Source: Closterium sp. NIES-65
Taxonomy: Eukaryota; Streptophyta; Zygnematophyceae; Desmidiales; Closteriaceae
NCBI GenBank assembly: GCA_948144175.1
Contig: CANXME010000532.1
Span: 377,001-441,000, forward strand
Direction of reading: 5' to 3'
DNA: 64,000 nucleotides
Shown here: piece after piece, positions 22,371-30,895 of the stretch
Numbering within the stretch: the first letter of the stretch is position 1
Layout of the letters: every line of letters starts with the position of its first letter
The notes under the pieces: model-generated
Database searches by the model: none
What the model was told of the DNA's origin: nothing
Seen by the model: only the letters and a program-made list of their open reading frames with translations
Program-made: the position numbers and the translations under genes

Positions 22371-25082
22371 GCTGTGAGCTCACGCCTTGCTGCAGTGAGC
22401 TCACGCCTTGCTGCAGTGAGCTCACGCCTTGCTGCAGTGAGCTCACGCCTTGCTGCAGTGAGCTCACGCCTTGCTGCAGTGAACTCACGCGTTGCTGCAG
22501 TGAGCTCACGCCTTGCTGCAGTGAGCTCACGCCTTGCTGCAGTGAGCTCACGCGTTGCTGCAGTGAGATCACGCCTTGCTGCAGTGAGCTCACGCCTTGC
22601 TGCAGTGAGCTCACGCTTTGCCGCAGTGAGCTCACGCCTTGCTGCATTGAGCTCACGCCTTGCCGCAGTGAGCTCACGCCTTGCTGCAGTGAGCTCACGC
22701 CTTGCTGCAGTGAGCTCACGCCTTGCTGCAATGAGCTCACGCGTTGCTGCAGTGAGCTCACGCGTTGCTGCAGTGAGCTCACGCCTTGCTGCAGTGAGCT
22801 CACGCCTTGCTGCTGTGAACTCACGCCTTGCTGCAGTGAACTCACGCCTTGCTGCAGTGAGCTCACGCCTTGCTGCAGTGAGCTCACGCCTTGCTGCAGT
22901 GAGCTCACGCCTTGCTGCAGTGAGTTCACGCCTTGCTGCAGTGAGCTCACGCCTTGCTGCAGTGAGCTCACGCCTTGCTGCAGTGAGCTCACGCCTTGCT
23001 GCAGTGAGCTCACGCCTTGCTGCAGTGAGCTCACGCGTTGCTGCAGTGAGCTCACGCCTTGCTGCAGTGAGCTCACGCCTTGCTGCAGTGAGCTCACGCC
23101 TTGCTGCAGTGAGTTCACCCCTTGCTGCAGTGAGCTCACGCCTTGCTGCAGTGAGCTCACGCCTTGCCGCAGTGAGCTCACGCCTTGCCGCATTGAGCTC
23201 ACGCCTTGCCGCAGTGAGCTCACGCCTTGCTGCAGTGAGCTCACGCCTTGCTGCAGTGAGCTCACGCCTTGCTGCAGTGAGCTCACGCCTTGCTGCAGTG
23301 AGCTCACGCCTTGCTGCAGTGAGCTCACGCCTTGCTGCAGTGAGCTCACGCCTTGCTGCAGTGAGCTCACGCCTTGCTGCAGTGAGCTCACGCCTTGCTG
23401 CAGTGAGCTCACGCCTTGCTGCAGTGAGCTCACGCCTTGCTGCAGTGAGCTCACGCGTTGCTGCAGTGAGCTCACGCGTTGCTGCAGTGAGCTCACGCGT
23501 TGCTGCAGTGAGCTCACGCGTTGCTGCAGTGAGCTCACGCCTTGCTGCAGTGAGCTCACGCCTTGCTGCAGTGAGCTCACGCGTTGCTGCAGTGAGCTCA
23601 CGCCTTGCTGCAGTGAGCTCACGCCTTGCTGCAGTGAGCTCACGCCTTGCTGCAGTGAGCTCACGCCTTGCTGCAGTGAGCTCACGCCTTGCTGCAGTGA
23701 GCTCACGCCTTGCTGCAGTGAGCTCACGCCTTGCTGCAGTGAGCTCACGCCTTGCTGCAGTGAGCTCACGACTTGCTGCAGTGAGCTCACGCGTTGCTGC
23801 AGTGAGCTCACACGTTGCTGCAGTGAGCTCACGCCTTGCTGCAGTGAGCTCACGCCTTGCTGCAGTGAGCTCACGCGTTGCTGCAGTGAGCTCACGCGTT
23901 GCTGCAGTGAGCTCACGGGTTGCTGCAGTGAGCTCACGCGTTGCTGCAGTGAGCTCACGCCTTGCTGCAGTGAGCTCATGCCTTGCTGCAGTGAGCTCAC
24001 GCCTTGCCGCAGTGAGCTCACGCCTTGCCGCAGTGAGCTCACGCCTTGCCGCAGTGAGCTCACCCCTTGCCGCATTGAGCTCACGCCTTGCTGCATTGAG
24101 CTCACGCCTTGCTGCAGTGAGCTCACGCCTTGCTGCAGTGGGCTCACGCCTTGATGCTGTGAGCTCACGCCTTGCTGCAGTGAGCTCACGCCTTGCTGCA
24201 GTGAGCTCACGCCTTGCTGCAGTGAGCTCACGCCTTGCTGCAGTGAGCTCACGCCTTGCTGCAGTGAACTCACGCGTTGCTGCAGTGAGCTCACGCCTTG
24301 CTGCAGTGAGCTCACGCCTTGCTGCAGTGAGCTCACGCGTTGCTGCAGTGAGATCACGCCTTGCTGCAGTGAGCTCACGCCTTGCTGCAGTGAGCTCACG
24401 CTTTGCCGCAGTGAGCTCACGCCTTGCTGCATTGAGCTCACGCCTTGCCGCAGTGAGCTCACGCCTTGCTGCAGTGAGCTCACGCCTTGCTGCAGTGAGC
24501 TCACGCCTTGCTGCAATGAGCTCACGCGTTGCTGCAGTGAGCTCACGCGTTGCTGCAGTGAGCTCACGCCTTGCTGCAGTGAGCTCACGCCTTGCTGCAG
24601 TGAACTCACGCCTTGCTGCAGTGAACTCACGCCTTGCTGCAGTGAGCTCACGCCTTGCTGCAGTGAGCTCACGCCTTGCTGCAGTGAGCTCACGCCTTGC
24701 TGCAGTGAGTTCACGCCTTGCTGCAGTGAGCTCACGCCTTGCTGCAGTGAGCTCACGCCTTGCTGCAGTGAGCTCACGCCTTGCTGCAGTGAGCTCACGC
24801 CTTGCTGCAGTGAGCTCACGCGTTGCTGCAGTGAGCTCACGCCTTGCTGCAGTGAGCTCACGCCTTGCTGCAGTGAGCTCACGCCTTGCTGCAGTGAGCT
24901 CACGCCTTGCTGCAGTGAGCTCACGCCTTGCTGCAGTGAGCTCACGCCTTGCTGCAGTGAGCTCACGCCTTGCTGCAGTGAGCTCACGCCTTGCTACAGT
25001 GAGCTCACGCCTTGCTGCAGTGTGCTCACGCCTTGCTGCAGTGAGCTCACGCGTTGCTGCAGTGAGCTCACGCGTTGCTGTA

Positions 25083-25363
25083 ATTTGATAATGTGGTGCT
25101 GCGTGTGTTTCACGTTACACAGCTTTCAAATTAGTTTCTTGCTCATGTTTCTACATATACACCTAAATGAAATATTGTCCATGCCTAGTTGTTTATTATG
25201 CCCTAACAATACAATCACCTTAAAAATGTGAATCGCATCTGCCCCAAACATTACACACTATTCTAACGAGTAACAACTGTATTGTTTCCTTTCACACTTG
25301 TCAACTTGAATTTGACGCTTGTCTCTTCTTGGTTCTTGATTTCTGGTTCTTGGTCAGTTCTTG
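25083..25363. other. AT-rich unique segment between array 1 and the gypsy element; no gene seen
   Basis: About 280 bp of non-satellite, AT-rich DNA with no convincing open frame. Its right end holds a short decayed repeat of GGTTCTTG. Before gypsy insertion it would have been contiguous with the spacer starting GTTCTTGATTC at 30891. Confidence 0.7.
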
Positions 25364-25368
25364 GTTCT
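25364..25368. repeat. Left target-site duplication of the gypsy element (GTTCT)
   Basis: GTTCT directly abuts the LTR start at 25369. It matches GTTCT at 30891-30895 after the other LTR. Five-bp duplications are typical of LTR-retrotransposon integrases. Confidence 0.88.
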
Positions 25369-25711
25369 TGTTACGAGTGCAATTGAGTGAACGAACGAGA
25401 ATTGCACTATCGAAGCAAAGAGTTCAATGAGCGAAGGCATGAGCGAAGGATTATATAGCGAAACAATAGTGGTAACGGTAATGGACTGTGGTTGTCGCGC
25501 GACGAGCCTGGGGCTGAGGTTGGGAAAGTGTCGAAGCGTAGGCCCGGAGCGCGGGTTACCAGCCGAGCCGTGAGGTTGGGATGCGATGTGCGAAGAGGGC
25601 GGGATAATGAATGATACGATGGTCGTGAGTGGTAACGGTGCTGACTGAGGTGCTACAGTGACGTACGCGTTGAGCAGGGACGCGAAGTAAGGAAAAGGGA
25701 ATTTCCTTACA
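25369..25711 (-). repeat. 3' LTR of the gypsy element, 343 bp
   Basis: The plus strand starts TGTTACGAG and ends TTCCTTACA. Identical by eye to 30548-30890 and to 2707-3049. Minus-strand TATATAAT at 25450-25457. Immediately bordered inside by the polypurine tract. Confidence 0.95.
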
Positions 25712-25727
25712 CTACCCCCCTCCCCAA
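25712..25727 (-). other. Polypurine tract of the gypsy element
   Basis: On the minus strand a purine run GGGGAGGGGGGTAG directly precedes the 3' LTR. It is the expected primer for plus-strand DNA synthesis. It lies between the pol stop (25739-25741) and the LTR. Confidence 0.85.
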
Positions 25728-25738
25728 GGAGGCCCCTC

Positions 25739-28700
25739 TTACGAGAGCGCATGGACGTCGCGGAAATTTCGGCTTCGCAGATACTCGGGGAAGACAGGGT
25801 GGTTCTCAATTTTATCCAGGGGGACCCAGTTGTCTTCTGTGGGCGTTCGGTCCTTCCAGCGAATTAGGAACTCTATCCTTCGGGCTCCCCGAGGGTCGCG
25901 GACTCGGTGGCTGAGGATTTTTTCAGGGGTGATGAGTGGTTCGGTTGGGGGACGTGTCATGCTGGCTGGTCGATTTCGTGGCAGTTGGCTCGTGGATGGG
26001 ATGTAAGGGCGAAGTAGGCTGACGTGGAATGACGGGCTGACGTACCAGTCAGCAGGGAGGAGGAGGTGGGCAGTGACGGGTGTGATCATGTGGCTGATGC
26101 GGAATGGCCCACAATACCGGGGGCGAAGTTTTGGAGTGATGGGCAGGCGAAGATTCTGAGTGTCGAGTAATACGAGGTCGTCGGGCTGATAAGTAACGGG
26201 TCTGCGATGTCGATCGGCGTTACGTTTAGCGATGATGTTTGATTTTTTGATTGCTTCTGCTGCCCTGGTCCGTGCTGCTTGCAGAATCTCGGCGAACTGT
26301 TGTGCTCGTGGGACTGGGTTGTCGGGATTCGGTGTCATGGGTACTGTTGGGTCCTGTCCGTAATTCAAATAAAACGGCGACTGTTGCGTCGTGGCTGATG
26401 GTGCGTTATTGTATGCGAACTCGATAAGTGGCAGCTGCTGTTCCCACGTATTCGGGTCGTCGCACGTGGCTCGAATCAGCTGCTCCATGGTCTGATTTGT
26501 CCGTTCTGTCTGTCCGTCGGTTTCGGGGTGATAGGATGAACTGAACTGTAAGCGCGTGCCGAACTGCTGCCACAGGTTCCGCCAGAAGTTGCTGGTAAAT
26601 TTCGTGTCCCTGTCGCTGATGATCGACGCGGGTATCCCGTGCAGTCGTACGACGGTGGAGATGAATAGTCGGGCGGTTTCTTCGGCTGTGATGGATTTCG
26701 TGCATGCTGCGAAATGAGCCATTTTCGTTAGTCGATCGACGACGACCAGGATCGCGTCATTTCCACTCGCCCCAGCTGGTAACCCCGTGACGAAGTCCAT
26801 CGTCACCTGCTGCCAAGCACGCTCTGGAGGCGGGATGGGTTGTAATTGCCCCGCTGGTCGCTTCCTGCTTGACTTCATGAGCTGGCAAGTGGGACACGAT
26901 GCCACGTGTCGTTGCACATCGGTCAACATTTCTGGCCAGTAGTAGTACCGCTGCAGCTGTTGCCGTGTTTTTTCTACCCCGAAATGTCCTGAGGTGACTC
27001 TGTCGTGTGCTTCCTGTAACAGTAGTTCCCGCAGTAGCGTGTATCCCGGTACCCAGATGCGGTCGGTTCCAGTTTTTACGTAATAGACTCCTTTTGCCGC
27101 TGCGAATTGCTGTGAGTTGCCTCCTGTAAAGAACGAGTCTGTTTGATATCCGTGGGTAAATAGGCCGGTAAGCAGTGGGCTGGTCTGGGCGAGTAGTATC
27201 GCGTGGATCTGGGCAGTGGGGCGGGTCAGTGCGTCGGCGATATTCGATGCTCCTTTTTTGTATGTGACCGTATAGTGAAAATTCGACTCGAGGAAATCGA
27301 GCCATCGAATCTGTCGTGGGTTGAGGTGGGGCTGTGCACGGAGGTACTGTAGAGATCGGTGGTCTGTCCGTACTGTCACGTCTGCGCCAGTCAAGTAGCA
27401 GCGCCAAACTTTGAATGCATGCACGATCGCGAGCATTTCGCGGTCGTGTATCGGGTAATTTCGCTCAGGCGGATGTAGTTTGCGTGATTCGTAGGCGATG
27501 GGTTGGAGGCCGTTGCCGAAGTCCTGTAACAGTACAGCTCCGATGGCGATGTCACTTGCGTCGGTAACCACTTCGAAAGGGCGGTGGGGATCAGCGATAC
27601 GTAGAACGGGTGGTGAACAGAGGACGTGTTTTAGGGCAGAGAAGGCAGCATGCTCTTTCTCCCCCCACGTAAAAGCGACCCCCTTACGCAGTAAATCAGT
27701 TAGTGGGGCTGTTAAACGTGCCATGTCGGGCACGAACCGTCGAACGTAATTAACAAACCCTAAAAAACTCTGCAGTTCTGTGATGTTTGTCGGGGGGCGC
27801 CACGCCTTTACCGTATCCAGCTTCTTTGGGTCGATCTCAACCCCAGCCTCGGAAATGACGTGACCTAAAAACTCTAGCCTATCCCTAAAAAACTCGCACT
27901 TGGAGCCCTTGGTGAGCAGCCGATGTTCTTCTAAAACCTTAAAAACTGCTTCAAGATCTGCTAAGTGTTGCTGCTTATCCCGACTGTAAACGAGGATATC
28001 GTCGAGGTAAACGATCACGCATTTATCTAAAAGTGGTCTAAACGCCTCGTTCATGGTCATCTGAAAAGTCGCAGGCGCGTTCGTCAACCCGAAAGGCATT
28101 ACTGTATACTCGAATGACCCGTACCTAGTCCTAAATGCTGTTTTTGCGCAGTCCGATGGTTCGACCCGAATCTGATGGTAACCTCCCCGTAAATCTATTT
28201 TCGAAAAGACACGTGCTGTTCGCAGTTGGTCAATCAGTTCGTCGGCGCGGGGGATGGGGTATCGCGATTTGACTGTTACTCGGTTAAGCGCTCGGTAGTC
28301 GATGCACATGCGAAAACCTCCGTCTTTTTTCGGTGTGAACAGTATGGGTGCGGCGAACGGTGACGAGCTTGGTCGAATAAACTGCTTCTCTAACAGGTAA
28401 TCTAACTGCTTCCTTAACTCGTCGAGCTCGGGCTGTGTCAGTCGAAATTGCCGCTGTACTATTGGCTGTGCCCCCGGTTCTAGCTCGATCCTGTGGTCGT
28501 GCGCTCGCTGAGGTGGCAGTCCCTGTGGTAAATCATCCGGAAATATCCCCGGGAACCGTTTCAGTAGTGTCTGTAATTCGGTCGGTACGGCTGCTAGCAG
28601 TTTCTTTAAATCATTCTGCTGCTCGTCTTTTTCTACCACTGCGATATCCACTGCGTACACGTCGGCTCCAGCAGCGACAACCCGTTTCATCGTGATGGCG

Positions 28701-29209
28701 TTGACCTGGACTGTCGAAGATTCGGGTGGCCGCCAGCGAGGTAGGACGACCCAGTTACCGCTACTTCGCACTGTGCAGCTCCCCGTCGTCCAGTCAATCC
28801 GTGGGTTGTACCGTCGCAGCCAATCACGTCCCAGTAAAATGTCGTGCCCATCCAGCGTCGTTGCGAGCATTTCCTGTGTAAACCCGAAGTTTCCCCCGCA
28901 GCGGACTTTTACTCGCTCCACTTTTTCTCGTATGGCCAATGGCGTGCCGTCGACTAAGCGTGCATCTATCTCAGGTAAACATCGGTTAAGTATTAATTGT
29001 AATCTCCGTGCGGTTGCAGTATTAACTAAGCTGTGACTTGCCCCTCCGTAGATCAGTACCGGGCAATCCGTCGCTGTACCCTCCTTATTCATCCGAGCCC
29101 GATCGATGGCGTGAATCGGTACTGTGACTCGGTGAGGGTCGGTGTGGTTGGGCGAGCAGGCAGTCTCGTCAGTAGTTGGCCCAACTTCTACTGACTGCTG
29201 GCGTTTCCC
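25739..29209 (-). CDS. pol: gypsy Pol: protease-like, reverse transcriptase, RNase H, integrase, chromodomain
   Basis: Translated in the -1 frame from the heptamer at 29203-29209 to TAA at 25739-25741, 1,156 codons with no break. Order: a protease-like region whose catalytic position reads Y-G-G (Tyr codon 29048-29050) instead of D-S/T-G; RT with the YLDD box, catalytic Asp codons at 27998-28003; RNase H starting VVTDASD with Asp codon 27560-27562; integrase H-x6-H/C-x2-C zinc motif near 27.0-26.9 kb; integrase DD35E with Asp at 26795-26797, Asp at 26612-26614 and Glu at 26504-26506 (35 residues between the last two); and a chromodomain in the last ~61 residues (25742-25924; EFLIRWKD, then TEDNWVPLD). 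Chromodomains of this family steer integration to modified chromatin. RT, RNase H and integrase motifs look intact. Only the protease looks compromised. Confidence 0.95.
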   Translation of the reverse strand, partial: GKRQQSVEVGPTTDETACSPNHTDPHRVTVPIHAIDRARMNKEGTATDCPVLIYGGASHSLVNTATARRLQLILNRCLPEIDARLVDGTPLAIREKVERVKVRCGGNFGFTQEMLATTLDGHDILLGRDWLRRYNPRIDWTTGSCTVRSSGNWVVLPRWRPPESSTVQVNAITMKRVVAAGADVYAVDIAVVEKDEQQNDLKKLLAAVPTELQTLLKRFPGIFPDDLPQGLPPQRAHDHRIELEPGAQPIVQRQFRLTQPELDELRKQLDYLLEKQFIRPSSSPFAAPILFTPKKDGGFRMCIDYRALNRVTVKSRYPIPRADELIDQLRTARVFSKIDLRGGYHQIRVEPSDCAKTAFRTRYGSFEYTVMPFGLTNAPATFQMTMNEAFRPLLDKCVIVYLDDILVYSRDKQQHLADLEAVFKVLEEHRLLTKGSKCEFFRDRLEFLGHVISEAGVEIDPKKLDTVKAWRPPTNITELQSFLGFVNYVRRFVPDMARLTAPLTDLLRKGVAFTWGEKEHAAFSALKHVLCSPPVLRIADPHRPFEVVTDASDIAIGAVLLQDFGNGLQPIAYESRKLHPPERNYPIHDREMLAIVHAFKVWRCYLTGADVTVRTDHRSLQYLRAQPHLNPRQIRWLDFLESNFHYTVTYKKGASNIADALTRPTAQIHAILLAQTSPLLTGLFTHGYQTDSFFTGGNSQQFAAAKGVYYVKTGTDRIWVPGYTLLRELLLQEAHDRVTSGHFGVEKTRQQLQRYYYWPEMLTDVQRHVASCPTCQLMKSSRKRPAGQLQPIPPPERAWQQVTMDFVTGLPAGASGNDAILVVVDRLTKMAHFAACTKSITAEETARLFISTVVRLHGIPASIISDRDTKFTSNFWRNLWQQFGTRLQFSSSYHPETDGQTERTNQTMEQLIRATCDDPNTWEQQLPLIEFAYNNAPSATTQQSPFYLNYGQDPTVPMTPNPDNPVPRAQQFAEILQAARTRAAEAIKKSNIIAKRNADRHRRPVTYQPDDLVLLDTQNLRLPITPKLRPRYCGPFRISHMITPVTAHLLLPADWYVSPSFHVSLLRPYIPSTSQLPRNRPASMTRPPTEPLITPEKILSHRVRDPRGARRIEFLIRWKDRTPTEDNWVPLDKIENHPVFPEYLRSRNFRDVHALS
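29168..29209 (-). promoter_or_regulatory. -1 programmed ribosomal frameshift signal, gag-pol junction
   Basis: Minus-strand heptamer GGGAAAC (29203-29209) in gag phase G-GGA-AAC, matching X-XXY-YYZ. Then a 7-nt spacer (29196-29202), then a 28-nt hairpin (29168-29195): outer 7-bp stem GTCAGTA/TACTGAC, 3-nt bulge GAA, inner GTTG/CAAC with loop GGC. The gag stop (29188-29190) lies within the stem. The downstream frame is pol, at -1. Confidence 0.78.
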
Positions 29210-30366
29210 TGCCTCCGAGACTCCTTCCCCTGCTCTGCTCCTCGACGCCTCAGCTCCTCTGGACATTCGCTCTTGCGATGGCCCGGCCGGTTGCAAGCAA
29301 AGCAGCGCCCTCTAAATGGCGTGGCAGCTGCATTCGTTGCGACGGCATGTACAGTGGCGTGCTCGATCGGTCCCCGAGGACGATGTCCGAAATAGGACCC
29401 CGGTCTCGGTCGGCGTAGGATATCGATTTTCTCGGCGAGCGCGAGGATTTCGTTGAAATTCGATAGCCCGCGTAGCATTATCTCGTGCGATATGTCCGGC
29501 TTCAGCCCTCCGACGTAACGGTCCACCCGCTCCGCCTCGTGCATGTAGCCGACCTGTTCGCAAAGTGCGAGAAAACCGCTGGTGTAGTCTTGAACCGACC
29601 CGAGCTGGCGCCAAGTGCGCAGTTTCTGACGCGCCGAAATCGAAGCCGCGATCGGCTCAAAACGCGCCCGAAGCCCTGCGCACCACGCATCCCACGTGCT
29701 ATATTGGGCTGTTTCGCAGAACGAACTCCAGGTGACAGCTGGACCCGAGGGCCCTTCCTCGTGCGACGGTGGCTCGTAAGCGCGTGGCGATGTCACGATG
29801 ACTCGCCACCAGTCCATGGCGGGGCCCCTGAGTAGTGAAACCGCATACCGAATCTTGGCGGCGTCCGACTCGACGTAGTTGGCGTCGAAAAACACATTCA
29901 TCGTGAAGACCCATGATTGAACTGTCGGGCCGCCGCGTTGGCTTGGGTCGAAGTAGGGCGGGCGTTCCGGCTTGAGTGGCTTTGGGGCCATCATGGCGTT
30001 TTCACCACTTGTCGTCGCAAACTCCACGTGCCGACGGGCTTCTCGGGGCTCCCGTGGGCTTAGCGTGCTCCTGTTCCCTCCCATGCCGGGCATCGGTTGG
30101 GCTGCGCCGTCACTGGCTGCGCCTGAGCGCTGTCCCGTGCTGTTGTGTTGCGTTGGTGTGCCGGATGAAATGATAATCGGCTCCTCCGAATGTACAGAGA
30201 CATTGGTTGGTGCATGGGATGTTGTCGGAGCATTCACCGTTGACTGTTGACGAGCGGAGTCACGTTCCGCCGTGAGCGTCGCGATTTCAAGCGCCGAATC
30301 CTCCAATTGTCGCACGAGACGATCGAGTTGCTCCTGCGTCAACGTGGCGAGAGTGAGGTCGGCCAT
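29188..30366 (-). CDS. gag: gypsy Gag protein with CCHC zinc knuckle
   Basis: 392-aa Gag starting at the ATG at 30366, which has a strong context (GCC before, G after). The in-frame extension upstream to 30432 contains no ATG. The N terminus (about residues 5-35) is L/E-rich and may form a short coiled coil. A retrotransposon-gag domain occupies the centre, with landmarks NVFFDANYVESDAAK, DWWRV and the later CEQVGYMHEAERVDRYVGG. The zinc knuckle CFACNRPGHRKSEC (about 29263-29304) fits C-x2-C-x4-H-x4-C for RNA binding. The stop is in the frameshift hairpin, so most ribosomes would make Gag and a minority Gag-Pol; that ratio is known for the family and inferred here. The upstream leader between the primer-binding site and the ATG is only about 165 bp. 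Confidence 0.95.
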   Translation of the reverse strand: MADLTLATLTQEQLDRLVRQLEDSALEIATLTAERDSARQQSTVNAPTTSHAPTNVSVHSEEPIIISSGTPTQHNSTGQRSGAASDGAAQPMPGMGGNRSTLSPREPREARRHVEFATTSGENAMMAPKPLKPERPPYFDPSQRGGPTVQSWVFTMNVFFDANYVESDAAKIRYAVSLLRGPAMDWWRVIVTSPRAYEPPSHEEGPSGPAVTWSSFCETAQYSTWDAWCAGLRARFEPIAASISARQKLRTWRQLGSVQDYTSGFLALCEQVGYMHEAERVDRYVGGLKPDISHEIMLRGLSNFNEILALAEKIDILRRPRPGSYFGHRPRGPIEHATVHAVATNAAATPFRGRCFACNRPGHRKSECPEELRRRGAEQGKESRRQGNASSQ

Positions 30367-30531
30367 GGCGGGGGTGTCGGGCAAGTTCAGCGAGAGCCTC
30401 GGTCGTGGCCGTGCGTGCTTGCGAGAGAGCACTACGAGCGGCGGTGCTGTGTCGCTGAGAGACGTCTACCCCCCCCAAAAATTGAGATAGTGGGAAGCAA
30501 AGGTGTGGATGCGGTCCGAGATGAGATCGTA

Positions 30532-30545
30532 GGCTCTGATTACCA
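30532..30545 (-). other. Primer-binding site of the gypsy element
   Basis: Minus strand TGGTAATCAGAGCC, two bases inside the 5' LTR. It is an initiator-Met-tRNA-type site with a one-base insertion relative to TGGTATCAGAGC. Same as at 2691-2704. Confidence 0.72.
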
Positions 30546-30547
30546 AG

Positions 30548-30890
30548 TGTTACGAGTGCAATTGAGTGAACGAACGAGAATTGCACTATCGAAGCAAAGA
30601 GTTCAATGAGCGAAGGCATGAGCGAAGGATTATATAGCGAAACAATAGTGGTAACGGTAATGGACTGTGGTTGTCGCGCGACGAGCCTGGGGCTGAGGTT
30701 GGGAAAGTGTCGAAGCGTAGGCCCGGAGCGCGGGTTACCAGCCGAGCCGTGAGGTTGGGATGCGATGTGCGAAGAGGGCGGGATAATGAATGATACGATG
30801 GTCGTGAGTGGTAACGGTGCTGACTGAGGTGCTACAGTGACGTACGCGTTGAGCAGGGACGCGAAGTAAGGAAAAGGGAATTTCCTTACA
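30548..30890 (-). repeat. 5' LTR of the gypsy element, 343 bp
   Basis: Identical by eye to the 3' LTR. Minus-strand TATATAAT (30629-30636) is the likely core promoter. The outer edge carries a 9-bp inverted repeat, GTAAGGAAA/TTTCCTTAC. Confidence 0.95.
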
Positions 30891-30895
30891 GTTCT
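30891..30895. repeat. Right target-site duplication of the gypsy element (GTTCT)
   Basis: Matches 25364-25368. The same GTTCT follows the LTR of copy 1 at 3050-3054. Confidence 0.88.

Larger units (their letters stand above)
1..24900. repeat. Left member of a ~25-kb direct segmental duplication (gypsy + spacer + satellite)
   Basis: Position 1 corresponds to 27842. The offset is 27841 until the 55-bp indel near 3594, then 27786. It rises to 27807 near 14.3 kb (one extra 21-bp monomer in the right copy), returns to 27786 by 17.8 kb, and falls to about 27492 after a 294-bp (14-monomer) stretch present here but missing on the right. Copies diverge at about 24.9 kb versus about 52.4 kb. The right end is approximate because it lies within satellite. 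Confidence 0.88.
3797..25082. repeat. 21-bp satellite array 1 (about 1,010 monomers)
   Basis: Near-uninterrupted head-to-tail 21-bp monomers. Each consists of the 10-bp palindrome GTGAGCTCAC, then GCCTT, then GCTGCA, which joins the next unit to make CTGCAG. Every consensus unit therefore carries GAGCTC and CTGCAG sites. Common variants are GCGTT for GCCTT, GAGTTC for GAGCTC, GCCGCA for GCTGCA, and GCTACA or GCATTG. Length-changing variants include a 19-bp unit (CTCACCTTGC, 6045 and 11570), a 14-bp unit (before 8941, 10677, 16080 and 17816) and an 11-bp partial unit (near 4310 and 4573). The array begins in degenerate units near 3797 (CACACCTTGCTCCATTGAGG) and ends abruptly at 25082 before TAATTTGATAATG. 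Function unknown; it could be centromeric, subtelomeric or simply expanded satellite. Confidence 0.97.
25369..30890 (-). mobile_element. Complete Ty3/gypsy chromovirus LTR retrotransposon
   Basis: A 5,522-bp minus-strand element. In its own orientation the order is 5' LTR (30548-30890), primer-binding site, gag, -1 frameshift site, pol (protease-like, RT, RNase H, integrase, chromodomain), polypurine tract, 3' LTR (25369-25711). RT/RNase H before integrase places it in Ty3/gypsy, and the C-terminal chromodomain places it among chromoviruses. The LTRs are identical by eye over 343 bp and both flanks are GTTCT, so the insertion is young and structurally complete. One defect is visible: the protease active-site Asp is replaced by Tyr. 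Confidence 0.96.

Noticed and set aside
3797-25082. CRISPR-like regular repeat array
   Set aside because: Monomers are directly adjacent with no unique spacers, and the context is eukaryotic retrotransposons.
25022-25231. 69-codon ORF crossing the array 1 right edge
   Set aside because: Half satellite translation, half AT-rich DNA; no domain.
30367-30432. N-terminal extension of gypsy Gag upstream of the ATG at 30366
   Set aside because: Open but without an ATG; the ATG at 30366 has a strong start context.
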